DNA of 64,000 bases from Bacillus sp. 1780r2a1. GTDB lineage: Bacteria > Bacillota > Bacilli > Bacillales > Bacillaceae_H. Positions 45,889 to 53,461 of this stretch are shown one piece after another (position 1 is the first letter of the stretch; every line of letters starts with the position of its first letter). The notes beneath the pieces are model-generated. The model worked only from the letters and a program-made list of their open reading frames with translations. It did not search any database and had not been told where the DNA came from. The stretch spans positions 2,413,501 through 2,477,500 of the forward strand of contig CP099863.1 in assembly GCA_024134725.1 (NCBI GenBank). Reading direction: 5' to 3'. The position numbers and the translations under genes were made by a program.

Positions 45889-46972
45889 TGTTAAGTCCTC
45901 CTAAAATTACTTTTATTACTTTATCCGAAACATCCGGATGATTGTACCCTTCTGGATAAGACCATTTACTCGATTGGTTTACCATGACTTTGACGCAGTT
46001 TACAATTTGATCTGCGTTTAAGCCTGACAGCATATTGCTACCACAATCGATCGTTTCAGGACGTTCTGTTGTTTTTCGAACCGTTACTGTTGGAACATGA
46101 AACAAGCAGCATTCTTCCTGAACGGTACCGCTATCTGTTAAAACACAAAGTGCATTTTTTTCAAGTTTTACAAAGTCAAAAAAACCGAACGGTTCATGAA
46201 ACTCAACAAGTGGATGAACTTGAAGAGAAGGATGCTTATCAATGCGTGATTTTGTTCGTGGATGAATGCTGCAAATAATGCGCTTTTGAAATTCTTCAGC
46301 TACCTTATTAAGACCATTCATAATTTCAACTAAACGTTCTTCATAGTCAACGTTTTCAGCACGGTGTATCGTGACTAAGAAATAATCATTTTTTTTGATG
46401 CTTAGTGTTTCTAAAATAGAACTTGCGTTAATTTGAGGAGTGTAATGATTTAGCACTTCAAAAATAGGGTTTCCTGAAACCACGATTCGGTTTTTTGGAA
46501 CACCTTCTCTAATAAGGTTTTCTTTACTTTGAGGGGTATAAGGAAGATTAATACTTGAAATAGCATCAATTACTTTTCTATTTTTTTCCTCAGGCACTTC
46601 GAGGTCAAAGCAACGATTTCCAGCTTCCATATGCATGACTGCAATTCCCATACGCTCTGCTAGAATTGCACTTAGTCCGCTATTTGTATCACCTAACACC
46701 AAAACTTTATCAGGCTTTTCTTTCAAAAAAATTGTTTCTAACTGAGCATACATTGTTGAAAGCTGTTGTCCTAACGTAGCTTGCTGATTAGCAAGCACAT
46801 AGTCTGGCTTTCTAACCTGTAACTCTTGAAAAAATACGTCGCTAAGAGAAGCGGTAAAATTTTGACCTGTATGAACTAAAATATGTTTAGTTGCATAGCG
46901 GTCTAGTTTGTCAATAATTAAGCTTAGACGTATAATTTCAGGCCTGGTACCTAAAATGGTCATCACTTTCAT
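45881..46972 (-). CDS. wecB: Non-hydrolysing UDP-sugar 2-epimerase (WecB/CapG/WbvD-like)
   Basis: 363 residues, the usual family length. Motifs ILGTRPE, VLGDTNS, HMEAGNRCFDLEVPEE, DSGTVQEE and VRKTTERPE are those of UDP-GlcNAc 2-epimerases. In this operon it probably acts last, on the L-hexosamine made by the two enzymes downstream, as CapG and WbvD do. First gene of the operon; GGATGTG precedes the ATG. A perfect CATAnnnTA element lies upstream at 47026-47034. The name wecB follows family membership; the physiological substrate may differ. Confidence 0.9.
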   Translation of the reverse strand: MKVMTILGTRPEIIRLSLIIDKLDRYATKHILVHTGQNFTASLSDVFFQELQVRKPDYVLANQQATLGQQLSTMYAQLETIFLKEKPDKVLVLGDTNSGLSAILAERMGIAVMHMEAGNRCFDLEVPEEKNRKVIDAISSINLPYTPQSKENLIREGVPKNRIVVSGNPIFEVLNHYTPQINASSILETLSIKKNDYFLVTIHRAENVDYEERLVEIMNGLNKVAEEFQKRIICSIHPRTKSRIDKHPSLQVHPLVEFHEPFGFFDFVKLEKNALCVLTDSGTVQEECCLFHVPTVTVRKTTERPETIDCGSNMLSGLNADQIVNCVKVMVNQSSKWSYPEGYNHPDVSDKVIKVILGGLNSV

Positions 46973-47025
46973 TCTTTACACATCCTATACATAGTTTGGA
47001 CTCCGTCTTCGCTGTATCCTCTTAT

Positions 47026-47034
47026 TACTTTATG
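47026..47034 (-). promoter_or_regulatory. Possible SigK -10 before the nucleotide-sugar operon
   Basis: CATAAAGTA on the minus strand matches CATAnnnTA exactly; no convincing -35 lies 15-16 bases upstream (AGCA). Confidence 0.35.
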
Positions 47035-47111
47035 CGGGCAAGTAAGACTTGCTATAGGCGAGATTATTATCTTTATGCTATTAACCTACCTCTCATCATG
47101 AATCCAAACCT

Positions 47112-47120
47112 CATAGAATA
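47112..47120 (+). promoter_or_regulatory. Possible SigK -10 before the GT2 gene
   Basis: CATAGAATA matches CATAnnnTA exactly, about 80 bases before the start; the -35 region (CTCA) is weak. Confidence 0.3.
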
Positions 47121-47197
47121 TATATACGTTGTATGCATAGAAATCTCTTAAAAATGATTATTCCGCCTGTAATTGACTAAGGTAAAAGGAGAATATT

Positions 47198-48445
47198 ATG
47201 GAAAATATGCACGTTTTTCTCTGTGGCTATGAAAGTCCACATGTAGTTCAGCAGCTTTTAGCAAAATTGAGCGACGAGGCGTCTATTACTGTCATTGCCA
47301 AATCAGAAATTTTGCAATCAATTCCTCACCATGCAGATACAATATCTCTATCTAGTTATATAGGAAGCCAGCTAAACCAAAGAATTCAAAATTTAAATGG
47401 TGGGCACGTATTGTTTTTATTTAAAGGAGATGACGTAAACCTTTCGCTTTTAAAAAAGCAACCAGTAGATAAAATGAAGCTATACACTTATCCTTTAACA
47501 GCAGGAGAGTTAAAGCTACCTCTAATGTTTAAAAGCGCTGATTTAAAATTATTTCCATTTCCTGAAACATACGCATTTCCTTTTGTTGAAGCGATGTTTG
47601 CTTATTGGGTACGTACTCTTCGTGTAGATCAATGCTTATCTGTTAATGCAAAGAAAGCGATAAAAATGGGAATTCAAAAAGAAACGCGCTTTTCTTCAGC
47701 GTTTCTAGAAACTAATCAACTCTATCAATTTATCTCTGAACCTAAAGCCATTCCTTCTCTATCAATTATCCTAGCATCTTATAATATGAGATCTTTTATC
47801 CATACAGCTATCTCTTCATGCTTCATTCAAAGCATGCCTATTCCAAGTGAACAACTTTTTGTAGTGGATGATGGCTCCACGGATGGAACTGCTGAAGATT
47901 TAATTCACCTTCAATCACGGCTGGATTTTCAGCTTATCCAAACAGAAAATGGAGGAAAAGCACGGGCTCTAAACACTCTTTTGCCTTTACTTAAAACAGA
48001 ATTTGTACTAGAGCTTGATGCCGACGACTGGCTTGATCCCAATGCTTTATCTGTTATTTCAAATCACTTACTTTCTATTCCTTCAGACGCCGCTGTTTTG
48101 TATGGAAATTTACGAAGGTGGAAAGAAAAGCCACATAATGAATTAAAGCTAATGGGTGTTACGAACGGACGACCCGTTCATTCAAAAAATGATCTTCTAA
48201 GCTACGCATTTCCAATGGGACCACGCATTTACCGCACTTCTTTTCTAAAAGCGATCGGCGGGTTTCCCGTTCTTTCTTTTTTAGATGGGCGTATGTACGA
48301 AGACGTCAGCGTCTTAAGTGCGCTAATGAAGCAGTATTCGGTATGCTACCGAGATTTCACCGTATACAACGTTCGTGATCACGTGAAAAGCATCACAAAA
48401 AAAAATCACTCCAACTGGAGCGATTTCATTAAGAATCTGGATTAA
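47198..48445 (+). CDS. GT2 glycosyltransferase with N-terminal extension
   Basis: 415 residues. The ATG has AAAGGAG 7 bases upstream. Residues about 172-410 form a GT2 domain: SIILASYNMRSFI, VVDDGSTDGTAEDL, ELDADDW and MYEDVSV. Residues 1-165 are an extension I cannot assign; it contains CGYESPHVVQQLL and FLFKGDD and may be a degenerate sugar-binding domain. It transfers a sugar from a nucleotide donor, possibly the product of the divergent operon. The 3' end of the gene contains the terminator of the opposite-strand DUF2642 pair. Confidence 0.88.
   Translation: MENMHVFLCGYESPHVVQQLLAKLSDEASITVIAKSEILQSIPHHADTISLSSYIGSQLNQRIQNLNGGHVLFLFKGDDVNLSLLKKQPVDKMKLYTYPLTAGELKLPLMFKSADLKLFPFPETYAFPFVEAMFAYWVRTLRVDQCLSVNAKKAIKMGIQKETRFSSAFLETNQLYQFISEPKAIPSLSIILASYNMRSFIHTAISSCFIQSMPIPSEQLFVVDDGSTDGTAEDLIHLQSRLDFQLIQTENGGKARALNTLLPLLKTEFVLELDADDWLDPNALSVISNHLLSIPSDAAVLYGNLRRWKEKPHNELKLMGVTNGRPVHSKNDLLSYAFPMGPRIYRTSFLKAIGGFPVLSFLDGRMYEDVSVLSALMKQYSVCYRDFTVYNVRDHVKSITKKNHSNWSDFIKNLD
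48403..48426 (-). terminator. Terminator of DUF2642 pair inside the 3' end of the GT2 gene
   Basis: Minus strand AAATCGCTCC-AGTT-GGAGTGATTT followed by at least seven further T. It lies within the last 15 codons of the convergent glycosyltransferase. Confidence 0.8.
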
Positions 48446-48649
48446 TTAAACAGTGAAAAAGCGAACTGTGTTGATAGCAGATATAGGAACCCACATTGGA
48501 GTTGCACCATATCCCATTGATTCAACAACTATAATATAATCACAACCAACAGACGTAATAACGCCATCAATAATTCGATTGTCTAATCCAATTTCAGCTC
48601 GCTGACCATCAGAATTTGTCAATTGAGAAAGTAGTAAACTTTCAAACAT
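48446..48649 (-). CDS. DUF2642 small spore-type protein 2
   Basis: 67 residues with GGAGGAAT before the ATG. It has the DUF2642 pattern seen in Bacillus proteins (SLLLSQLTN near the start, then RIIDGVITSVGCDYIIVVE and WVPISAINTVRFF). These short beta-rich, Sm-like proteins are mostly known from sporulating Bacillaceae, and several are spore-associated. The stop is followed directly by the convergent GT2 gene. It lies 20 bases after the other DUF2642 gene and is probably co-transcribed. Confidence 0.85.
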   Translation of the reverse strand: MFESLLLSQLTNSDGQRAEIGLDNRIIDGVITSVGCDYIIVVESMGYGATPMWVPISAINTVRFFTV

Positions 48650-48669
48650 ACCATTATTCCTCCTTTTAA

Positions 48670-48936
48670 TTAAAGTGGTGTTACTGTTTCAATTTGAGAA
48701 ACTAAAACGAACGTTACAGCTAAATCATCTTCAACAACTACCACATAATCTGTACCTACAAATGATAAAACGCCTGTAATCGTCGGCTCTAAAACTGATG
48801 AAATTTCTAAAGTTACGCGCTCATTTACTAGTGATGATAAAGCGCCTACAAGTGGTGTTGAACAAGTAGGTGGTTCAACAGGTCCAGTAGTTTCTCCATT
48901 ACAACAAATAGCACGAAGTGCAACTGCTCTTTTCAT
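48670..48936 (-). CDS. DUF2642 small spore-type protein 1
   Basis: 88 residues. The frame is open further upstream, but AAAGGAGACGATTTTTT precedes the ATG at 48936, which I choose. The N-terminal part is basic and Cys-rich (MKRAVALRAICCNGE), followed by a Cys/Pro linker and then a DUF2642 domain (LVNERVTLEISS, GVLSFVGTDYVVVVED, VLVSQIETVTPL). Upstream CATAGACTG is one mismatch from a SigK -10 but lacks a clear -35. A spore-coat or exosporium role is likely but not proven. Confidence 0.85.
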   Translation of the reverse strand: MKRAVALRAICCNGETTGPVEPPTCSTPLVGALSSLVNERVTLEISSVLEPTITGVLSFVGTDYVVVVEDDLAVTFVLVSQIETVTPL

Positions 48937-49071
48937 AAAAAATCGTCTCCTTTCATCTGTTAACATTTAGGAAAATATTGGACTTTTCACTAAATATTCT
49001 CTACAGTCTATGTAGCTTAAACGCGTTATGCTTAGATGCTTGACCTATAAAAACAAAAATTTGTAAAAAAA

Positions 49072-49111
49072 ACGGCAAGAGCGGATTTTTCACTAATTCC
49101 ACTCTTGCCGT
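49072..49111 (-). terminator. Terminator of acyl-CoA dehydrogenase gene
   Basis: ACGGCAAGAG/CTCTTGCCGT stem with a long loop, followed on the minus strand by eight T. Confidence 0.88.
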
Positions 49112-49124
49112 CTTTTTAATACTA

Positions 49125-50270
49125 TTATTTAAATGCTTGTTTAGCTAAGTTCATCACCGTCATGTCATCCATCGGCGGGTTATGAAGGCCTGCTCGTACG
49201 TCGCGATAATAGCGCTGAAGAGGGTTTTGTCGCTGCAAGCTTCGTGCACCAACAATTCTCATCGCTTTGTCTACCACCTGAAATGCACTATTTGTGACCA
49301 CGTGCTTTACAGCAGCTAATTCTCCTGCCAATTCTTCACGATTTTGTCCTTCATCCCATTTGCGCGCCACGCTGTACATGAAATGTCGTGCTTTCATAAG
49401 CTCAAGTTCTATTTCCCCCATCTGCATTTGCACGTTGGGAAGTTCACTGATTGTTCCTTCTATACTGTTCGGTGAGTAGCTTTTCGCAAATTCTACCGCG
49501 TAGTCTCTCGCTGCAATGGCAATACCAATGTAGCATGCTGGAATATGCAATAGCCATCCGCTTGCGCCAGGCTTTTTACTTCCACCGATATATTCAGCTA
49601 AATATGCATCAGGAATACGGACGTCTTCAAGTACTAAGTCGTGACTTCCAGTTCCTCGCATTGCAATCATATCCCACGTTTCTTCGATTGAAAGCCCAGG
49701 GGTATCTCTTGGAATAATAAATTGTGCTACTTGGTTTGCTTCTTGCACAAAAGCTTTAACTAAGAAGTAGTCCAATGCAGGAGACATTGTCGTAAACGTT
49801 TTTCGGCCATTTAACACCCAGCCATCTTTTGTACGTTCCGCTTTGGTTTCAGGAAGTCCTCCTCTAGTAGGGCTTCCTGTTTTCGGTTCAGTGGCCGCAC
49901 TGTTAATAAGCGCTCCTTTTTGAATTTCTCCAAATAAAAAGTCAAGCGTTTCTTTCTTCCACGGCTGCTTATCACGAAGATCCATCGTAATGCCCATATG
50001 CCACCCGATACTGAGCGCCGTGGATGAATCGCCTTGAGCAATTAACTCTTGAAACAGTAGAAAGTCATACAAAGATAAGCCTTTTCCTCCACTCGCTTCA
50101 CTTAGCGACCAAGTTGTATAACCAACACTTTTTAAGTCAGCAATATTTTGAAAGGGAAAGATACTTTTTTCATCAATTTCTTGAGCACGCTCTTTAAAAG
50201 CTGGAATGAGAGCTGCAAGCTTTTGGTACGATTCTTTGTTTGCATCAGTGATAAATGAATTATGCATCAT
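49125..50270 (-). CDS. ydbM: Acyl-CoA dehydrogenase family protein (YdbM-like)
   Basis: 381 residues from the ATG at 50270, with AAGGAGCGATTG upstream; the frame continues to 50288 but the extra codons contain the ribosome binding site. Flavin-dependent oxidoreductase of the acyl-CoA dehydrogenase superfamily: N-terminal helices, a middle beta domain (INSAATEPKTGSPTRGG, WVLNGRKTFTT) and C-terminal helices with RIVGARSLQRQNPLQRYYRD. Length and features fit Bacillus YdbM. Substrate unknown. Monocistronic with its own terminator. Confidence 0.88.
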   Translation of the reverse strand: MMHNSFITDANKESYQKLAALIPAFKERAQEIDEKSIFPFQNIADLKSVGYTTWSLSEASGGKGLSLYDFLLFQELIAQGDSSTALSIGWHMGITMDLRDKQPWKKETLDFLFGEIQKGALINSAATEPKTGSPTRGGLPETKAERTKDGWVLNGRKTFTTMSPALDYFLVKAFVQEANQVAQFIIPRDTPGLSIEETWDMIAMRGTGSHDLVLEDVRIPDAYLAEYIGGSKKPGASGWLLHIPACYIGIAIAARDYAVEFAKSYSPNSIEGTISELPNVQMQMGEIELELMKARHFMYSVARKWDEGQNREELAGELAAVKHVVTNSAFQVVDKAMRIVGARSLQRQNPLQRYYRDVRAGLHNPPMDDMTVMNLAKQAFK

Positions 50271-50434
50271 CAATCGCTCCTTTTTCATTAAATCTCTACT
50301 ACGCCCATCGGTTTAATACTTATTATCATAGCACATCTATTTTCTATGGTGCACTTTCGGTGCTCATGATTACGAAAAGAAGGATAGGCACCCATTAGGC
50401 GTTTGTAACATATGTATAATTAATCCTCTCTCTC

Positions 50435-50466
50435 AATCGCTTTTTCCAAATATGGAAAAGGCGATT
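50435..50466. repeat. Inverted repeat upstream of Hsp20-like gene
   Basis: AATCGCTTTTTCC pairs with GGAAAAGGCGATT (one mismatch), loop about 6 bases. No T run on either strand, so it may be an operator or mRNA structure rather than a terminator. Confidence 0.5.
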
Positions 50467-50542
50467 TCATTTGTGATATGCACCTATTTTTATTGCATTC
50501 ATAAGCTACATAAACGGCATTTTTCGCCAAAGGAGGGTCGCT

Positions 50543-51022
50543 ATGTTCCCGTTTGGAAAATCACCTTTTAAAGAGAATGGATTTGGAAAGATGAATATGA
50601 AAGATATCGACCAATATGTACAGCAAGTGTTATCTAACGCAATGGGGCAATCTTTTCCACAGTATATGAAAGAAAACGATTTCTTTAAGCATGCACATCA
50701 AATGTACAATCAACCACTTTCTTCCGAGCAACAGCGAGGTCCGTTAACGTCAAACGTTTTTCAAACGCACGATGAATGTATCGTCCAGCTTTCTTTTCCA
50801 AAACCTGATAAAGTTGAAGAAATCAAGGTTGCCTATACACCTTACTCATGTACAATTACAGGTACGTATGATGGTGAAGATTTCACAGAAGAATGTCAAC
50901 TTCCTTGTACGGTCAGCCGAAAAGGAAGTAAAGCTACGTGCAGAAACGGCATTCTTGAAGTCAAGCTCATAAAGTATACAAATTTACCTGAAACAGAAAT
51001 TGATGTTCATCACTTTGACTAA
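50543..51022 (+). CDS. Hsp20/alpha-crystallin-like protein
   Basis: 159 residues with the strong ribosome binding site AAAGGAGG. N-terminal part rich in Phe, Gly, Gln and Lys (about 1-70), followed by a diverged alpha-crystallin beta-sandwich (about 75-150; VQLSFPKPDKVEEIKVAY, RNGILEVKL). Related Bacillus proteins include YocM and the spore proteins CotM/CotP/GerT. It probably binds other proteins as a holdase or coat component. Function by weak similarity only. It ends at a shared terminator. Confidence 0.75.
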   Translation: MFPFGKSPFKENGFGKMNMKDIDQYVQQVLSNAMGQSFPQYMKENDFFKHAHQMYNQPLSSEQQRGPLTSNVFQTHDECIVQLSFPKPDKVEEIKVAYTPYSCTITGTYDGEDFTEECQLPCTVSRKGSKATCRNGILEVKLIKYTNLPETEIDVHHFD

Positions 51023-51053
51023 AAATGCTCGCTGTTTACACGGCGAGCATTTT
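51022..51053. terminator. Bidirectional terminator
   Basis: AAAATGCTCGC/GCGAGCATTTT stem with T-rich flanks on both sides; it serves the Hsp20-like gene and the btuD operon. Confidence 0.9.
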
Positions 51054-52328
51054 TCATTGCATAACAAGGTGATATTTTTCAACTTCTCGTTTTATAATAG
51101 CTTTAATTTTTTTAGCATCCACTGCTTCTGTATCCGTATTTCTAACAGCACAAGCTACAAAATTACCTCGATTGATTCCCAACCCTCCGAGCTGAGCACT
51201 TACTTCCATTGCTGTTTCTAAAAGTGCTTCATCTTTAAGAGGCATATCCGTAACAACTACGACGTTCACCTGTTCCTTACTTTTTGTAAACAAGAATAAC
51301 CACGTATATATTTCATCTTCGTAAAATGAAATTCGTGTAAAGCGATGATCGATTCCAGACCACGAAAGTAAATCGCTGCTTTTCTCTTCGTCTGTGTACT
51401 GAACGATTTGCTTACACCAATGGATACCCTTTCCGCTATCTCCCGTAGAAAGGGTGCGCAAGGACTGTTCAAAGCTTACTGACAGACACCGTTCATTTTC
51501 TATGAGCGTATATAAGTTGGAAAAAGCTTGTAGTACCTTCTCTTCTTTCGGGGGAACATATGCAAGCTGCCTTTTATGGACTCCAGGATGATAAAGCACG
51601 TGTAAATCCACCCCATAGACATGCTGAAGAGTTTGCTGGTCACTAAAAATCTCTTCAATACCTCTTGCATAAACCTCTCCATCTTTTAACAGGATGGCGT
51701 CATCAGCAAATAGTGCTGCAATGTTTAAATCATGTAAAATCGCCACAATGGTTAAGTTTTCTTCTCGCTGCAGCTCTTTTAATAAATGCAGCAGTTCCAT
51801 CGCATGCTTTACGTCTAGATGATTTGTCGGTTCATCTAACAGCAAATATTCAGGTTCTTGCGCTAGAGCTTTAGCTAAAAGAACGCGCTGTTTTTCCCCA
51901 CCGCTCAAAGCATTGAATGAGCGATGACGATATCGCCACACATCCGTTCTTTTCATCACTCTTTCAATTACTTCTTTATCATAAGGTGATTCATTATTTA
52001 AAAACCGTTTCGTTTGGAAAGGATAGCGACCAAGCGCCACAATTTCACGAACGGTAAACTCTAGACCGATTTGATTTTCCTGCGTCATAACCGCTATTTT
52101 TTGCGCTAACTGCGTAGCTGAATAGGAGGAAATTGACTTTTGTTCTAACTTAATTTCTCCTGCTGTTAGCGGAAGCACCCCCATCATTAAACGAATGAGC
52201 GTGGTCTTTCCGCTGCCGTTTGGTCCAAGAAGCGTGCAAAATGAGCCTTTTTCGACGGTAAAAGCTACGCTTTTGACAGTAGGACTATGCTTTTTGTAAC
52301 CACCAGTTACATTACAAACCTCAATCAT
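51054..52328 (-). CDS. btuD: Cobalamin ABC transporter ATPase BtuD with C-terminal extension (YvrA-like)
   Basis: 424 residues. Residues 1 to about 255 are an ABC ATPase: Walker A GPNGSGKT (35-42), signature LSGGEKQRV, Walker B YLLLDEPT and the H-loop in AILHDLN. Residues about 260-424 are an extension resembling, at least in VNVVVVTDMPLKDEALLETAM, the adenosylcobinamide amidohydrolase (CbiZ) family, but I do not see a clear CbiZ catalytic signature, so it may be degenerate. B. subtilis YvrA is a similar long ATPase. It overlaps btuC by 4 bases and lies in the B12-riboswitch operon, so B12 or cobinamide uptake is more likely than siderophore uptake. Confidence 0.85.
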   Translation of the reverse strand: MIEVCNVTGGYKKHSPTVKSVAFTVEKGSFCTLLGPNGSGKTTLIRLMMGVLPLTAGEIKLEQKSISSYSATQLAQKIAVMTQENQIGLEFTVREIVALGRYPFQTKRFLNNESPYDKEVIERVMKRTDVWRYRHRSFNALSGGEKQRVLLAKALAQEPEYLLLDEPTNHLDVKHAMELLHLLKELQREENLTIVAILHDLNIAALFADDAILLKDGEVYARGIEEIFSDQQTLQHVYGVDLHVLYHPGVHKRQLAYVPPKEEKVLQAFSNLYTLIENERCLSVSFEQSLRTLSTGDSGKGIHWCKQIVQYTDEEKSSDLLSWSGIDHRFTRISFYEDEIYTWLFLFTKSKEQVNVVVVTDMPLKDEALLETAMEVSAQLGGLGINRGNFVACAVRNTDTEAVDAKKIKAIIKREVEKYHLVMQ

Positions 52329-53374
52329 TCAATCCCTCTTTTCCGAATCCTTTCTTTAATAAGCAATAGCGTAAAAATAGGTGAGCCGATGAGCGCAGTT
52401 ACCACACCAATTGGAAGCTCCTGCGGATTTAAAATGGTTCGTGCTACAAGATCTGCAAGCACTAAATAGCTACCCCCAATAAGAATGGAAAGAGGAAGCA
52501 CATGCTTGTGATTTGCACCTACCACCAACCTTACTAAATGCGGAATAACAAGCCCTACAAAGCCAATTGCTCCAGAAACTGATACGGATGCACCTGTCAA
52601 AATAGCTGCTGACACCAAAATGATACGCTTCCTGCTTTTTACGTTAATTCCCATGAACTGCGCAGACTGGTCACCAAATGCAAACCCGTTTAGCTCACGA
52701 GTATTTGCAAGTAAGCCAATTGTACCGATAATGAAAAACGGGAGTAAAAGCTGAACATGCCCCCACCCTCTCATTGATACGCTTCCCATTAGCCAGTACA
52801 AAATTTCACGCACTCCTTGTTCTGACGATAGGGCAACCATAAGGGAAATCATCGCGCTCATGAATGATGACAAAATGATGCCCGCTAAAATAATGGTTTC
52901 GTTAGCTAATGTCCCACTCGCTAACTTTGTGATACCAAATACGAGTAAAAGCGTTAAGAAGCCAGATACAATTCCAATAATCGGTAGCGTATAGGTATGC
53001 ATGCCAAATAGCTGCCAGTTAAAAAAGATAGCAAGCACTGTGCCAAGAGTAGCTCCAGATGATACTCCGATTGTATAAGGGTCTGCTAACGAGTTTCGAA
53101 GCAACCCTTGAAAAGCTGCTCCGGCGATGGCAAGAGCTGCTCCAACTAAAAAAGCAACGACCACGCGCGGAAATCGAATTTCCCAAATAATGAGTTCCAT
53201 GTTACTCGGGCCATGATATAAAGTTAATCCAGACATATTTTGAACAATAATTTTAATAACGTCCGTAACGGTTAGAGACACCGTGCCTATAAAAACACCC
53301 GTAATCACGGTAGTTAAAACAAGGATTATACTAAAGAAATAAAATAATACAGTTTTGTTTACGATTTTTTTCAT
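52325..53374 (-). CDS. btuC: Cobalamin ABC transporter permease BtuC (FecCD family)
   Basis: 349 residues, about ten hydrophobic segments, FecCD/BtuC family motifs (FPRVVVAFLVGAALAIAGAAFQ, SLADPYTIGVSSGA, GAIGFVGLVIPH). It forms the membrane channel for cobalamin with BtuD. GGGAG precedes the ATG. It follows cobQ by 87 bases without a terminator and is likely read through from the riboswitch. No BtuF substrate-binding protein is encoded in the window. Confidence 0.88.
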   Translation of the reverse strand: MKKIVNKTVLFYFFSIILVLTTVITGVFIGTVSLTVTDVIKIIVQNMSGLTLYHGPSNMELIIWEIRFPRVVVAFLVGAALAIAGAAFQGLLRNSLADPYTIGVSSGATLGTVLAIFFNWQLFGMHTYTLPIIGIVSGFLTLLLVFGITKLASGTLANETIILAGIILSSFMSAMISLMVALSSEQGVREILYWLMGSVSMRGWGHVQLLLPFFIIGTIGLLANTRELNGFAFGDQSAQFMGINVKSRKRIILVSAAILTGASVSVSGAIGFVGLVIPHLVRLVVGANHKHVLPLSILIGGSYLVLADLVARTILNPQELPIGVVTALIGSPIFTLLLIKERIRKRGIE

Positions 53375-53461
53375 TTTACATCAACTCCCTCTATTCAAAA
53401 CCGAGGGCCGGGATGTTAATCTTTTGTAAAGAATCTCTTACAGATAGCACGCCCAACCGTT

